DNA from: JACDAS01 sp046262415
GTDB lineage: Bacteria > Actinomycetota > Thermoleophilia > Gaiellales > Gaiellaceae
Direction of reading: 5' to 3'
DNA length: 38,909 nt
Assembly (NCBI GenBank): GCA_046262415.1
Contig: JBHEMU010000139.1
Location: 1-38,909 of the forward strand
Below, in pieces: positions 15,350-23,646 of the stretch. The notes below the pieces were generated by a model. That model ran no database searches and was not told the DNA's origin. It was given only the letters and a program-made list of their open reading frames with translations. Made by a program: the position numbers and the translations under genes. Position 1 is the first letter of the stretch. Each line of letters begins with the position of its first letter.

Positions 15350-17593
15350 GTGAGCTCCCGCACGGAGGAGAAGCTCGTGCTCGGCCGGATCGGCGAGGTC
15401 GTCCCGCGCGCCGACGGCATCCCGAAGGTCACCGGCGAGTTCGCCTACTCGAGCGATCTCTTCGCGGCGGGGATGCTCTGGGGCCACACCCTGCGCAGTC
15501 CCCACGCGCACGCGCGCATCGGCGAGCTCGACGTCTCCGCGGCGCTGACGATGCCCGGGGTCCACGCGGTGCTCACGCACGAGGACGTCCCCGGCCAGAA
15601 GCGCTACGGCCTGGAGTTCCCCGATCAGCCCGTGCTCGCGATCGACCGCGTGCGCTACTTCGGCGAGGCGGTCGCGCTCGTCGCCGCCGAGCACCCCGAG
15701 GATGCGCGCCGCGCGGCCGAGCGCATCGCGGTCGAGTACGAGCCGCTCGAGCCAGTGGTCGAGGCCGGGCGGGCCACCGAGCAGGAGCCGCTCCATCCGG
15801 ACAGCCCGACTATTGGCCACGGCTACCGCCAGGATCCGCGGCCGAACGTCGTCCGGTCGATCGTGATCCGGCACGGGGACCCGGAGACCGAAGGAGACGT
15901 GTCCGTCGAGGGCGTCTACGCCGTCGGCATCCAGGATCAGGCGTTCCTCGGCCCCGAGTCGGGGCTGGCGGTGCCGGACGCGGACGGCGGCGTCGACATC
16001 TACGTGGCCACGCAGTGGCTCCACGTCGACCGCGACCAGGTCGCGCCGTGCCTCGGCCTCCGCCCCGAGCAGGTGCGGATCCACCTCTCCGGCGTCGGCG
16101 GGGCCTTCGGCGGCCGGGAGGACCTGTCGATCCAGATCCACGGGGCGCTGCTGGCGCTCCACACGGGACGCCCGGTGAAGATGGTCTACACGCGCGAGGA
16201 GTCCTTCGTCGGACACGTCCACCGGCACCCGGCGCGGATCTGGGCCGAGCACCGCGCGAACCGCGACGGCAAGCTCGTCTGCGTCCGGATGCGGATCCTG
16301 CTCGACGGCGGCGCCTACGCGTCGAGCTCCACCGCCGTCACCTCGAATGCCGCCTGCTTTGCCTGCGGGCCGTACGCGGTCGCGAACGCGCTGATCGAGA
16401 GCACCTGCGTCTACACGAACAATCCCCCCTGCGGCGCCATGCGCGGCTTCGGAGCGGTCCAGACCTGCTTCGCGGCCGAGGCGCAGATGGACCGGCTCGC
16501 CGACGAGCTCGGCTTCGACCCCGTCGAGCTGCGCCTGCGGAACGCGCTCGCCCCGGGCGACGTCCTGCCGACCGGACAGCGCGTGGGCGGGTCGCTGCCG
16601 GTGGCCGAGGTGATCCGCCGCGCCGCCGCCCTGCCGGTGCCCGAGCCCGAGGAGCTCCCGCGCGACCCGATCCGGCTTCCCGGCGGCGCCGGCAACGTCA
16701 CCCGCGGTCAGGGGGTGCAGCGCGGGGTCGGCTTCGCGCTCGGCTTCAAGAACGTCTGCTACTCGGAGGGCTTCGACGACTTCACCGCCGCCCGCGTCCG
16801 GCTGTACCGGCGGGCCGGCGACGAGCTCGCCGCCGAGATCCACTGCGCCGCCGCTGAGGTCGGCCAGGGCGTGACGGGGATCATCGCCCAGGTCGCACGC
16901 ACGGAGCTCGGCATCGAGGACGTCGTGCTCGCGCCGCACTCGACGGCAACGGTCGCCTCCGCGGGCTCGGCCTCGGCGTCGAGGATGACCTGGATGGCAG
17001 CAGGCGCCGTGCGGCTCGCCTGCCGCGCGGCGAAGGAGGAGCTCGAGCGCCGGGGCGGCCTCGGCCCGGCCGGCGAGATCGACCTCGAGCGCGTGTACCG
17101 CCATCCCCGGACGACCCCACTCGACCCGGAGACGGGCCAGATCACGGGCGAGCGCGCCCACGTGGCCTTCGCCTGCGCCGCGATGCGGGTCGTGGTCGAG
17201 GTGGACGTCGAGCTCGGCCTGACCCGGGTGGTCTGGATCGGCACGGCGCAGGACGTCGGCAAGGCGCTGAACCCACAGGCCGTGACCGGCCAGATCGAAG
17301 GGGGGACCGCACAGGGTCTCGGCCTCGCGCTGATGGAGGAGATCCAGACCCGCGACGGGCTGATCACGAACGCGAGCTTCACGGACTACCTGATCCCGAC
17401 GGCGCTCGACATGCCGCCGGTCGTCTCGAACCTCGTCGAGGACCCCGAGCCTGACGCCCCCTACGGCGCCAAGGGCGTTGGTGAGCCGCCGACCGTCGTC
17501 TCGACCGCGGCGATCGTGTCGGCCCTGCGCGCGGCGACCGGGCGCGCCCTGACGCGCGTGCCGGTCCGGCCCGACGACATCGTGGGGCTGTGA
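15350..17593 (+). CDS. Xanthine dehydrogenase molybdenum-binding subunit
   Basis: This 747-residue member of the molybdenum hydroxylase large-subunit family oxidises hypoxanthine to xanthine and xanthine to urate. Order of motifs: the N-terminal domain with YSSDLFAAGMLWGHTLRSPHAHARI, GGAFGGRED near residue 256, AMRGFGAVQTCFAAEAQMDRLA near residue 365, then GQGVTG and the catalytic glutamate in AKGVGEPPTV near the C-terminus. Related enzymes oxidise other heterocycles; the neighbours make xanthine the best call. The GTG at 15350 has GGAG 8 nt upstream. Its TGA overlaps the adenine deaminase GTG. No XdhC-type maturation gene is in the window. Confidence 0.88.
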   Translation: MSSRTEEKLVLGRIGEVVPRADGIPKVTGEFAYSSDLFAAGMLWGHTLRSPHAHARIGELDVSAALTMPGVHAVLTHEDVPGQKRYGLEFPDQPVLAIDRVRYFGEAVALVAAEHPEDARRAAERIAVEYEPLEPVVEAGRATEQEPLHPDSPTIGHGYRQDPRPNVVRSIVIRHGDPETEGDVSVEGVYAVGIQDQAFLGPESGLAVPDADGGVDIYVATQWLHVDRDQVAPCLGLRPEQVRIHLSGVGGAFGGREDLSIQIHGALLALHTGRPVKMVYTREESFVGHVHRHPARIWAEHRANRDGKLVCVRMRILLDGGAYASSSTAVTSNAACFACGPYAVANALIESTCVYTNNPPCGAMRGFGAVQTCFAAEAQMDRLADELGFDPVELRLRNALAPGDVLPTGQRVGGSLPVAEVIRRAAALPVPEPEELPRDPIRLPGGAGNVTRGQGVQRGVGFALGFKNVCYSEGFDDFTAARVRLYRRAGDELAAEIHCAAAEVGQGVTGIIAQVARTELGIEDVVLAPHSTATVASAGSASASRMTWMAAGAVRLACRAAKEELERRGGLGPAGEIDLERVYRHPRTTPLDPETGQITGERAHVAFACAAMRVVVEVDVELGLTRVVWIGTAQDVGKALNPQAVTGQIEGGTAQGLGLALMEEIQTRDGLITNASFTDYLIPTALDMPPVVSNLVEDPEPDAPYGAKGVGEPPTVVSTAAIVSALRAATGRALTRVPVRPDDIVGL

Positions 17594-19299
17594 GCCCGGC
17601 GGGCGCGCTCGAGCGGCGGATCGCCGTCGCCCGGGGCGACGAGCCGGCCGACCTCGTCGTCCGCGGCGGCCGCGTCCTCTCCGTCTTCACGCGCGAGTGG
17701 CTCGACGCCGACATCGCGGTCGTGGACGGCGTCGTCGCCGGCCTCGGCGAGTACGAGGGCCGCGAGGTGCTCGACGCTGCCGGACGCCACGTCGTGCCGG
17801 GCTTCGTGGACGCCCACGTCCACATCGAGACGACGAAGCTCCTGGTCGGCGAGTTCGCCCGTCTCGTCCTGCCGCTCGGCACCACCGCGGTCGTCGCCGA
17901 CCCGCACGAGATCGCGAACGTGCTCGGTACCGACGGCGTCCACTGGCTCCTGGATGCCTGCGCGGGCCTGCCGCTCGACGTGTACTTCATGGCCTCGTCC
18001 TGCGTGCCCGCCTCGTCGTTCGAGTCTCCCCGGCGGCCCCTGACTCCGGGCGACCTCGAGGGCCTGCTCCGGCGCCGGCGCGTGATCGGGCTCGCCGAGA
18101 TGATGAACTTCCCCGGCGTGATCGCCGGCGCGCCCGGCGAGCTCGCGAAGCTGCGCCTCGACGAGCCGGAGGCCGCGCACGTGGACGGCCACGCCCCCGG
18201 CGTCCTCGGCATGGCGCTCAACGCGTACGTTGCGGCGGGCATCCGCTCGGATCACGAGGCGTCCACCGCCGAGGAGGGCCGCCAGCGTCTGCGCGCGGGC
18301 ATGTGGCTGCTGATCCGGGAGGCGTCGGCCGCGCGGAACCTGCACGCGCTGCTGCCGCTCGTCCAGGAGTTCGGGCCGCACCGGATCGCGTTCTGCACGG
18401 ACGACCGCGAGCCCGAGCACATCGCCGAGGACGGCCACGTGAACGCGCTCGTCCGCGACGCCGTCGCCTTCGGGATCAGACCCGAGGACGCGCTGGTGAT
18501 GGCCTCGCACCATCCCGCCCTCTGGCACCGGCTCGACCACCTCGGGGCGATCGCCCCGGGCTACCAGGCCGACTTGCTCGTCCTGGGCGACCTCGAGCGG
18601 TTCGTCCCGGAGCTCGTGCTCAAGGCCGGCAGGCCGGTGGGAGACTTGCCGGCGATCGACGTCCCGGAATGGGTCCGCCACCCCGTGCGGATCCGTCCGG
18701 TCGGCCTGGCCGACTTCCGGATCCCGTGGAACGGTGGCAGCGCACGCGTGATCGGCCTCGTCCCCGGTCAGATCGTCACCGAGGCGCTCGTCGAGGCCCC
18801 GCGCGTGGAGGAGGGCTTCGCGGTCGCGGATCCTGAGCGCGACCTGGCGAAGATCGCAGTCGTCGAGCGCCATCTCGGCACCGGCCGGATCGGTGTCGGC
18901 TTCGTCCGCGGCTTCGGCCTGCGGCGCGGCGCGCTCGCCTCGACGTTCGCCCACGACGCGCACAACATCGTCGTCGTCGGCGTGAGCGACGAGGACATGG
19001 CGCTCGCCGTGGGTTGCCTCGCCGAGCTCGGCGGCGGCATCGTCGCCGTCGCGGAGCGCGAGGTGCGCGCCGAGCTGCCGCTCCCGGTCGCCGGGCTCCT
19101 CTCTGACGCTCCGCTCGAGGAGGTGATCGAGCGGAGCCTCGGTGCCGTGGCCGCCGCGGTGGAGCTCGGCTGCACGTTTCCGGCGCCGTTGCAGATGCTC
19201 GCGTTCCTCGCGCTCTCGGTGATCCCGAAGCTGAAGCTGACCGACCGCGGCCTGGTGGACGTGGACCGCTTCGAGCTCGTGCCGCTCGCTACTTCTTGA
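17590..19299 (+). CDS. ade: Adenine deaminase
   Basis: This 569-residue binuclear-metal amidohydrolase converts adenine to hypoxanthine and ammonia. The metal site appears as PGFVDAHVHIETTKL, and VADPHEIANVLG and YFMASSCVPASSFE follow. GLAEMMNFPGVI, DGHAPGV and CTDDREPEHIAEDGHVN are typical of Ade. The C-terminal adenine deaminase domain has FAHDAHNIVVVGVSDEDM and GGGIVAV. The GTG overlaps the preceding TGA (GTGA), so it is translated with xanthine dehydrogenase and feeds hypoxanthine to it. The 3' end overlaps the convergent transporter gene by 11 nt. Confidence 0.93.
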   Translation: MSPAGALERRIAVARGDEPADLVVRGGRVLSVFTREWLDADIAVVDGVVAGLGEYEGREVLDAAGRHVVPGFVDAHVHIETTKLLVGEFARLVLPLGTTAVVADPHEIANVLGTDGVHWLLDACAGLPLDVYFMASSCVPASSFESPRRPLTPGDLEGLLRRRRVIGLAEMMNFPGVIAGAPGELAKLRLDEPEAAHVDGHAPGVLGMALNAYVAAGIRSDHEASTAEEGRQRLRAGMWLLIREASAARNLHALLPLVQEFGPHRIAFCTDDREPEHIAEDGHVNALVRDAVAFGIRPEDALVMASHHPALWHRLDHLGAIAPGYQADLLVLGDLERFVPELVLKAGRPVGDLPAIDVPEWVRHPVRIRPVGLADFRIPWNGGSARVIGLVPGQIVTEALVEAPRVEEGFAVADPERDLAKIAVVERHLGTGRIGVGFVRGFGLRRGALASTFAHDAHNIVVVGVSDEDMALAVGCLAELGGGIVAVAEREVRAELPLPVAGLLSDAPLEEVIERSLGAVAAAVELGCTFPAPLQMLAFLALSVIPKLKLTDRGLVDVDRFELVPLATS

Positions 19300-19738
19300 G
19301 CGAGAGCGCCGCGCCGGCGGCGAGCAGCACGATCCCGAGCAGGCGCGGCCAGCCGAGCCCGATCCGCTCGAGCCCGAAGAGGCCGAACCGGTCGATCGCA
19401 GCCCCCATCACCAGCTGGCCGGCGATGATCAGGCCGATCGCCGCAGTCGTACCGATCCTCGGCGCGGCGAGCGTGATCGTGAAGACGATGAAGGCGCCCA
19501 TCAGCCCGCCGGCCCACAACCAGGCGGGCTCACGCAGACCGGCGGTGAAGCCGCCAAGGCTCTGCCGGACGACGAGGAGAGCGCCCAGCGTCAGCACGAG
19601 CTGGACGGCGGTGGCGAAGGCGAGTGCCTCGAGCGTGCCGATCCGCTCACCGAACGAGCCCATCACCGCGATCTGCACCGAGCCGGCGAGACCCGCGAGC
19701 AGCGCGAGCCCGACGGCGACGGCGTTTCCCCCGGACAC
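19289..19738 (-). CDS. DMT-superfamily transporter, YdcZ/DUF606 type
   Basis: This protein of about 149 residues has five hydrophobic helices, matching the small DUF606/YdcZ half-size drug/metabolite transporters (AVGLALLAGLAGSVQIAVMGSFGERIG, GGLMGAFIVFTITLAAPRIGTTAAIGLIIAGQLVMGAAIDRFGLFG). Such proteins usually work as dimers or with a partner; no second copy is adjacent. The GTG at 19738 is preferred because TACGCT lies exactly 6 nt upstream; an ATG at 19756 would add six residues. The substrate is unknown. Confidence 0.75.
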   Translation of the reverse strand: MSGGNAVAVGLALLAGLAGSVQIAVMGSFGERIGTLEALAFATAVQLVLTLGALLVVRQSLGGFTAGLREPAWLWAGGLMGAFIVFTITLAAPRIGTTAAIGLIIAGQLVMGAAIDRFGLFGLERIGLGWPRLLGIVLLAAGAALSLKK

Positions 19739-19762
19739 CGCGCAAGCGTAAGCCATTAGGCT
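19736..19762. promoter_or_regulatory. Divergent promoter boxes for the YdcZ-type and EthD-type genes
   Basis: On the minus strand TACGCT (19750-19745) lies 6 nt before the GTG at 19738. On the plus strand TAGGCT (19757-19762) lies about 30 nt before the ATG at 19794, which has its own GGAAGGAG site, so that message has a short leader. Confidence 0.4.
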
Positions 19763-19793
19763 CGCGCGGCCAGGCCGACCGGAAGGAGTGCCG

Positions 19794-20072
19794 ATGATCC
19801 GAGTCTTCGTCGTCTACGAGCAGGAGCCCGAGGCGGAACGCTACGAGCGCCACGCCGAGCTCTGCCGCCAGGTGGAGGGTGCGTCCTTCCGCCACGGCAA
19901 GGTCTTCGGCGCCCCCATGGGCGAGCCGAAGTTCGCGTACTACGCCGAGTGGGAGTTTCCGGACCGCGACTCCTTCAAGGCCGCGATGCGCACGCCCGAG
20001 ATGGCCGCGACCGGCAAGGACGCGATGGAGATGGGCGGCCGCTTCCACGTCCACTTCGCAGACGTCTCTTGA
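19794..20072 (+). CDS. EthD-family dimeric alpha-beta barrel protein
   Basis: This 92-residue protein has IRVFVVYEQEPEAERYERHAELCRQVEG, then a strand-helix-strand run with EPKFAYYAEWEFPDRDSFKAAMRTPEMAATGKDAMEMGGRFHVHFADV. The pattern matches EthD-domain proteins, which form dimeric ferredoxin-like barrels and often sit beside degradative enzymes. The ATG at 19794 has GGAAGGAG 5 nt upstream. The stop overlaps the TTG start of the next gene (TTGA). Confidence 0.75.
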   Translation: MIRVFVVYEQEPEAERYERHAELCRQVEGASFRHGKVFGAPMGEPKFAYYAEWEFPDRDSFKAAMRTPEMAATGKDAMEMGGRFHVHFADVS

Positions 20073-20875
20073 CCGAGCCGACGAGCCCGGCCCCCCGTTC
20101 CCCCGAGGAGCTCGGCTTCGAGAAGCTGGTCTACGAGAAGGCGCCGCCGCGGGCGACGATCACGCTCAACCGGCCCGAGGTGCTGAACGCCTTCGACTTC
20201 CAGCTCCTGCGGGAGCTGGCGCGCGCCGCCGAGGACGCGTCCTGGGACGACGAGATCCGCGCCGTCGTGCTCACGGGCACCGGGCGGGCGTTCTGCGTCG
20301 GCGCCGACCTCAAGTCGTGGTCGGAGGAGTACCTCGGCAACCCGGATGCCTACTGGAAGTGGTTCGGCGCGTTCAAGGACGCCCACGACCGCCTCCGCGA
20401 GATCGGCAAGCCCACGATCGCCCGCGTGAACGGCATCTGCGTCGGCGGCGGCAACGAGCTGCAGATGGCCTGCGACCTCGCCGTCATCGTCGACGACGCG
20501 TTCATCCGCCACGTCGGCCTCGAGCACGGCTCCGTGCCGGCCGGGGGCGCCACGCAGTGGCTCCAGCTGATGGTCGGCGACCGCCGCGCGCGGGAGATCA
20601 TCTTTCTCTGCGACGAGATCCCGGCCCCGCAGGCGGCCGAGTGGGGGCTCGTCAACAAGGCCGTTCCAGCGGCGGAGCTCGACGCCGCCGTGGACGAGTA
20701 CGTGGCCAAGCTCGCCGCGAAGCTGCCGATGACCACGCGCTACGCGAAGACCCAGCTGAACGTCTGGCGCGACCTCGCCTGGAGCCAGACGATCACGCAC
20801 GCCCGCGACTGGCTCGCCCTCTCGATGCTCGGCGACGAGGCCCAGGGGGCGGTGCGACGCTTCCTCGAGCGGTGA
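20069..20875 (+). CDS. Enoyl-CoA hydratase/isomerase family protein
   Basis: This 268-residue crotonase has the oxyanion-hole motifs TGTGRAFCVGADLKSW and NGICVGGGNELQMACDLAVI. The active-site region GLEHGSVPAGGATQWLQLMVGDRRARE with CDEIPAPQAAEWGLVN differs from standard enoyl-CoA hydratases. It resembles the branch containing ring-opening 6-oxocyclohexene-carbonyl-CoA hydrolases and naphthoyl-CoA synthases, so an unusual CoA substrate is possible. The TTG at 20069 overlaps the preceding TGA, and the upstream frame is otherwise a shadow. It is probably co-translated with the EthD protein. Confidence 0.82.
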   Translation: MTEPTSPAPRSPEELGFEKLVYEKAPPRATITLNRPEVLNAFDFQLLRELARAAEDASWDDEIRAVVLTGTGRAFCVGADLKSWSEEYLGNPDAYWKWFGAFKDAHDRLREIGKPTIARVNGICVGGGNELQMACDLAVIVDDAFIRHVGLEHGSVPAGGATQWLQLMVGDRRAREIIFLCDEIPAPQAAEWGLVNKAVPAAELDAAVDEYVAKLAAKLPMTTRYAKTQLNVWRDLAWSQTITHARDWLALSMLGDEAQGAVRRFLER

Positions 20876-20896
20876 GACGCGCGGCCGCGGTCGGCC

Positions 20897-21667
20897 GTGG
20901 CTGAGCTCGTCCTCGTCGAGCGGGACGGCCGCGTCGCCACGGCCCTGCTGAACCGCCCGCAGCAGCTGAACGCGCTCTCGGACGAGCTGATGGAGGCGCT
21001 CGTCGGCGCCCTGCGCGAGCTCGACCGCGACCGGGAGATCCGCTGCATCGTCGTCGGCGGCTCCGAGCGCGCCTTCGCCGCGGGCGCGGACATCGCGGAG
21101 CTGGCCCGGTCGACTCCGATCGACCTCGTGCTCCACCGCCGCGTCGAGCGCTGGGACGAGCTGCGGGCGGTGGCGACCCCGCTCGTCGCGGCTGTGTCGG
21201 GCTTCTGCCTCGGCGGCGGCTGCGAGCTCGCGATGGCCTGCGACCTGATCGTCGCGTCCGAGACGGCGCGGTTCGGCCAGCCCGAGACCGGGCTCGGCCT
21301 GATCCCCGGCGCCGGCGGGACGCAGCGTCTGACGCACGCCGTCGGCAAGGCGCTGGCCATGGACGTGATCCTGAGCGGCCGCTTCCTCACGGCCAGGGAG
21401 GCGCTGGCCGCCGGCCTCGTCGCGCGGGTCGTCGCCCGCGAGGCCTGGCTGGACGAGGCGAAGCGCGTCGCGCGCTCGATCGCCGCCAAGGGACCGATCG
21501 CGACGAGGCTCGCCAAGGACGCCGTCGACGCCGCCTTCGAGGCCCCGCTCCGCTTCGGGATCGAATCCGAGCGCCGCGCGCTCGCGCTCACGCTCGCCTC
21601 CGAGGACGCGAATGAGGGCCTCCAGGCCTTCCTGGAGAAGCGGCCGCCGGAATTCACCGGCCGGTAG
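20897..21667 (+). CDS. Enoyl-CoA hydratase
   Basis: This 256-residue classical crotonase has GGSERAFAAGADIAEL, SGFCLGGGCELAMACDLIVASETARFGQPETGLGLIPGAGGTQRLT with both catalytic glutamates, and the family ending FLEKRPPEFTGR. It hydrates trans-2-enoyl-CoA in beta-oxidation or a side-chain pathway. The GTG at 20897 lies 21 nt after the preceding gene, and no strong ribosome binding site is visible. The TAG stop is also the start of repeat copy C. Confidence 0.9.
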   Translation: MAELVLVERDGRVATALLNRPQQLNALSDELMEALVGALRELDRDREIRCIVVGGSERAFAAGADIAELARSTPIDLVLHRRVERWDELRAVATPLVAAVSGFCLGGGCELAMACDLIVASETARFGQPETGLGLIPGAGGTQRLTHAVGKALAMDVILSGRFLTAREALAAGLVARVVAREAWLDEAKRVARSIAAKGPIATRLAKDAVDAAFEAPLRFGIESERRALALTLASEDANEGLQAFLEKRPPEFTGR

Positions 21668-21722
21668 GGCGTCGCTTGCGATGCCTACCTTCAGGACGTG
21701 CGGGCTTTGCCCGCGCGTCCGT
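21665..21722 (+). repeat. Dispersed structured repeat, copy C (diverged)
   Basis: It starts with the TAG stop of the crotonase. Hairpin 1 is GGCGTCGC-tt-GCGATGCC with one G-T pair. Hairpin 2 is enlarged to GGACGTGCGGGC-ttt-GCCCGCGCGTCC, a 12-pair stem with different bases from copies B, D and E but the same pairing. The conserved tail and closing CTAG are absent. Confidence 0.7.
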
Positions 21723-21785
21723 CGGAACTCGCCAACCGGACACGCTGGAACGTGATCCACCCTCCAAGCGCGCGTTCTCGACGGC

Positions 21786-22943
21786 ATGGCTCTGATCGAG
21801 CGGCCGAGGCTCCGCCGCACCGACGAGGACGACGACCGGCGGGCGACGTGGCTCGAGCTCTTCTTCGACCTCGTCTTCGTCGTCGCCGTCGCCCAGCTCG
21901 CGAACAGCCTCAGCGCCGATCCGACGCTCGGCGGCTTCCTCGAGTTCACGGGGCTGTTCGCGCCGATCTGGTGGGCCTGGATCGGCTTCACCTTCTACGC
22001 CGACCGGTTCGACACGGACGACGTGCTCCACCGCCTGCTGATGCTGGCCGGCATGTTCGCCGTCGCGTCGCTCGCGGTGTACGTGCCCGATGCCGCCGGC
22101 GAGGCGGCGCGCTCCTTCACGGTCGCCTACCTCGCGGTGCGGGGGCTCGTGATCGTCCTGAACGCCCGGGCGTGGCGGCACGTGCGCGAGGCCCGGCCGC
22201 TCCTGACCGCCTACATCGGCGGCTTCAGCGCCGGCTGGCTCGTCTGGGCCTCGTCCCTCCTCGTCGACGCCCCGGCGCGCTACTGGCTCTGGGGGATCGG
22301 CACCGCGATCGAGATCGGCACGCCGCTCGTCAGCCGCCGGGTGATCCAGTCGGCGCCGATCCACGCATCGCACATCCCCGAGCGAATGGGCCTCTTCATC
22401 ATCATCGTGCTCGGCGAGTCGGTGCTCGCGGTCGTCGTCGGCGTCTCCGACGTCGATTTCGGCCTGCGGTCGGGCCTGGTCGCCGCCGCCGCGTTCGCCG
22501 CCGCCGCGTGCTGCTGGTGGCTGTATTTCGACTACCTCGACTCGTCCGTGATCCTGCGGAGCGTCCCGCGGGGGCAGGTCTACGTCTACGGTCACTTCGC
22601 GCTCGCGGTCGGAATCACGGCGCTGGGCGCCGGCACGAAGCTCGCGATCAAGGAGGCCCGTGCGGACAGCCTGCACGAGGGGACCGCCTGGATCGTCTGC
22701 GGCGGCGTCGCGCTGACGCTCGGCGCGATGGCGCTGATCCAGCTGGCGGGCGCCGCCTCCATGCATGACCTCGACCACTGGCTCCGCGCGGGGGCGGGCG
22801 CGGCGGCGCTGGCGCTCGCGCCCGCCGGCTCGCACCTCGCGCCGCCCCTCACGCTCGGCCTGCTCGCTGCGGTGCTGGTCGTCCCGCTCGCCGTCGAGCT
22901 CGCCGGCCACGAGGGTCACTCGACCGCCCCGGCCGCCGGGTAG
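21786..22943 (+). CDS. ltrA: Low temperature requirement protein A (LtrA) family membrane protein
   Basis: This 385-residue integral membrane protein has about ten hydrophobic helices. The hallmark motifs are RRATWLELFFDLVFVVAVAQL near the start and IHASHIPERMGLFIIIVLGESVLAVV in the middle. LtrA was named for growth of Listeria at low temperature; its biochemical role is not known. The ATG at 21786 follows the diverged repeat C region with no clear ribosome binding site. The last 60 bp, including the stop, are duplicated at 29809-29868. Confidence 0.88.
   Translation: MALIERPRLRRTDEDDDRRATWLELFFDLVFVVAVAQLANSLSADPTLGGFLEFTGLFAPIWWAWIGFTFYADRFDTDDVLHRLLMLAGMFAVASLAVYVPDAAGEAARSFTVAYLAVRGLVIVLNARAWRHVREARPLLTAYIGGFSAGWLVWASSLLVDAPARYWLWGIGTAIEIGTPLVSRRVIQSAPIHASHIPERMGLFIIIVLGESVLAVVVGVSDVDFGLRSGLVAAAAFAAAACCWWLYFDYLDSSVILRSVPRGQVYVYGHFALAVGITALGAGTKLAIKEARADSLHEGTAWIVCGGVALTLGAMALIQLAGAASMHDLDHWLRAGAGAAALALAPAGSHLAPPLTLGLLAAVLVVPLAVELAGHEGHSTAPAAG
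22884..22943 (+). repeat. Left copy of a 60-bp duplication of the ltrA 3' end (possible attachment site)
   Basis: The first 35 bp (22884-22918) are identical to 29809-29843, and 54 of 60 bp match overall, in the same reading frame and with the same stop position. This copy completes ltrA; the other stands alone in front of the universal stress gene. The pair bounds the island with the IS elements and the RHS toxin. Confidence 0.7.
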
Positions 22944-22985
22944 ACGTCATTCGCGGACCGAGGGTGTCTCCATCCACCGCGTCGC

Positions 22986-23162
22986 CTACCAGACGTATCG
23001 GTACGACTCGTCGCGCCGAATCTCGTTGAGTCGGTCGACCTCTGCGATGGCCTCTTCCTCGGTGGAAACAATCTCCTTCACGGAGATCTGACCTTCGTGC
23101 ACAGCCGAGTCGTCCAGTCGAATGATCGCGTACACCGTGTCCAGCCTTCGGCGCGCTAGCAT
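22986..23162 (-). CDS. Small hypothetical protein, 58 aa
   Basis: The ATG at 23162 gives MLARRRLDTVYAIIRLDDSAVHEGQISVKEIVSTEEEAIAE and so on, ending SYRYVW. The region has lower GC than the flanks and the codons show protein-like usage. The body (VYAIIRLDD, VKEIVSTEEEAIAEVDRLNEI) suggests a strand-helix fold often seen in short antitoxin-like or regulatory proteins. No family is recognised. The GTG at 23135 is an alternative start. Confidence 0.5.
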   Translation of the reverse strand: MLARRRLDTVYAIIRLDDSAVHEGQISVKEIVSTEEEAIAEVDRLNEIRRDESYRYVW

Positions 23163-23224
23163 CACGCGCCACCCTGTGTCGGCGAACCGAGTCGCTCGCG
23201 CGTCCGGGGAACATTCCGTGACGC

Positions 23225-23646
23225 TGACGCGTCTCAGCAACCAAACTCGGCGAGAGACAGAGTAGGGCAGCCCGCTTCTGAAGGCCAGTTTCGCTCGAGA
23301 TGGGCGATGAGCTCGGTTGGGACCCCGTGCCAGGTCGAGCAGCGATCCATCCATGTCGCAATTTTTTTTAGGATCTCCCGCTCCTCAGCGAGGATCCGGT
23401 TCTCACGCCGGAGCCGGCGCAGCTCCTCACGCTCAGCCGAGCTCAGCCCCTCGGCCCTGCCCTCGTCGACCTCGAGCTGAACCGACCAGTTCCGCAACGT
23501 CTGCGGCGACACCCCCAACTCACGAGCGAGCTGCGGGACCGAACGATCGCTGCTCCGTAACAGCCTCACAGCCTCCAAACGGAACTCCAACGAATACGGC
23601 GGAATTTTCGGCATGACAGACATCCTTCCCGACCGAGACGCGCTCA
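23225..23646 (-). mobile_element. Internally deleted IS3-family element
   Basis: The imperfect inverted ends are TGACGCGTCTCAG (23225-23237) and TGAGCGCGTCTCGG (23646-23633, minus strand). Both begin with TGA, in line with IS3-type ends. Only the first reading frame (orfA) and about 100 bp of unrelated sequence lie between, and orfB (the integrase) is absent. No matching target duplication is seen directly outside the ends, so the boundaries are tentative. Confidence 0.5.
23234..23614 (-). pseudogene. IS3-family transposase orfA without its orfB
   Basis: The helix-turn-helix (YSLEFRLEAVRLLRSSDRSVPQLARELGVSPQTLRNW) and leucine-zipper region (EREELRRLRRENRILAEEREILKKIA) are intact. They normally precede a -1 frameshift into the integrase frame. 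The frameshift-type run of eight A is at 23369-23362. After it the frame continues into about 37 unrelated residues (WMDRCSTWHGVP to AEFGC) and stops; no DDE integrase follows in any frame. The ATG at 23614 is preferred, with GGGAAGG 9 nt upstream; an ATG at 23623 is also in frame. Confidence 0.75.

Noticed and set aside
22849..23361. Minus-strand frame of 170 codons overlapping the ltrA end
   Set aside because: It has a shadow-like composition, and the shorter frame at 22986-23162 in another register is more protein-like.
23362..23369. Run of eight A in IS3 orfA as an active programmed frameshift site
   Set aside because: The orfB frame that the shift would enter is absent, so a frameshift would make no transposase here.
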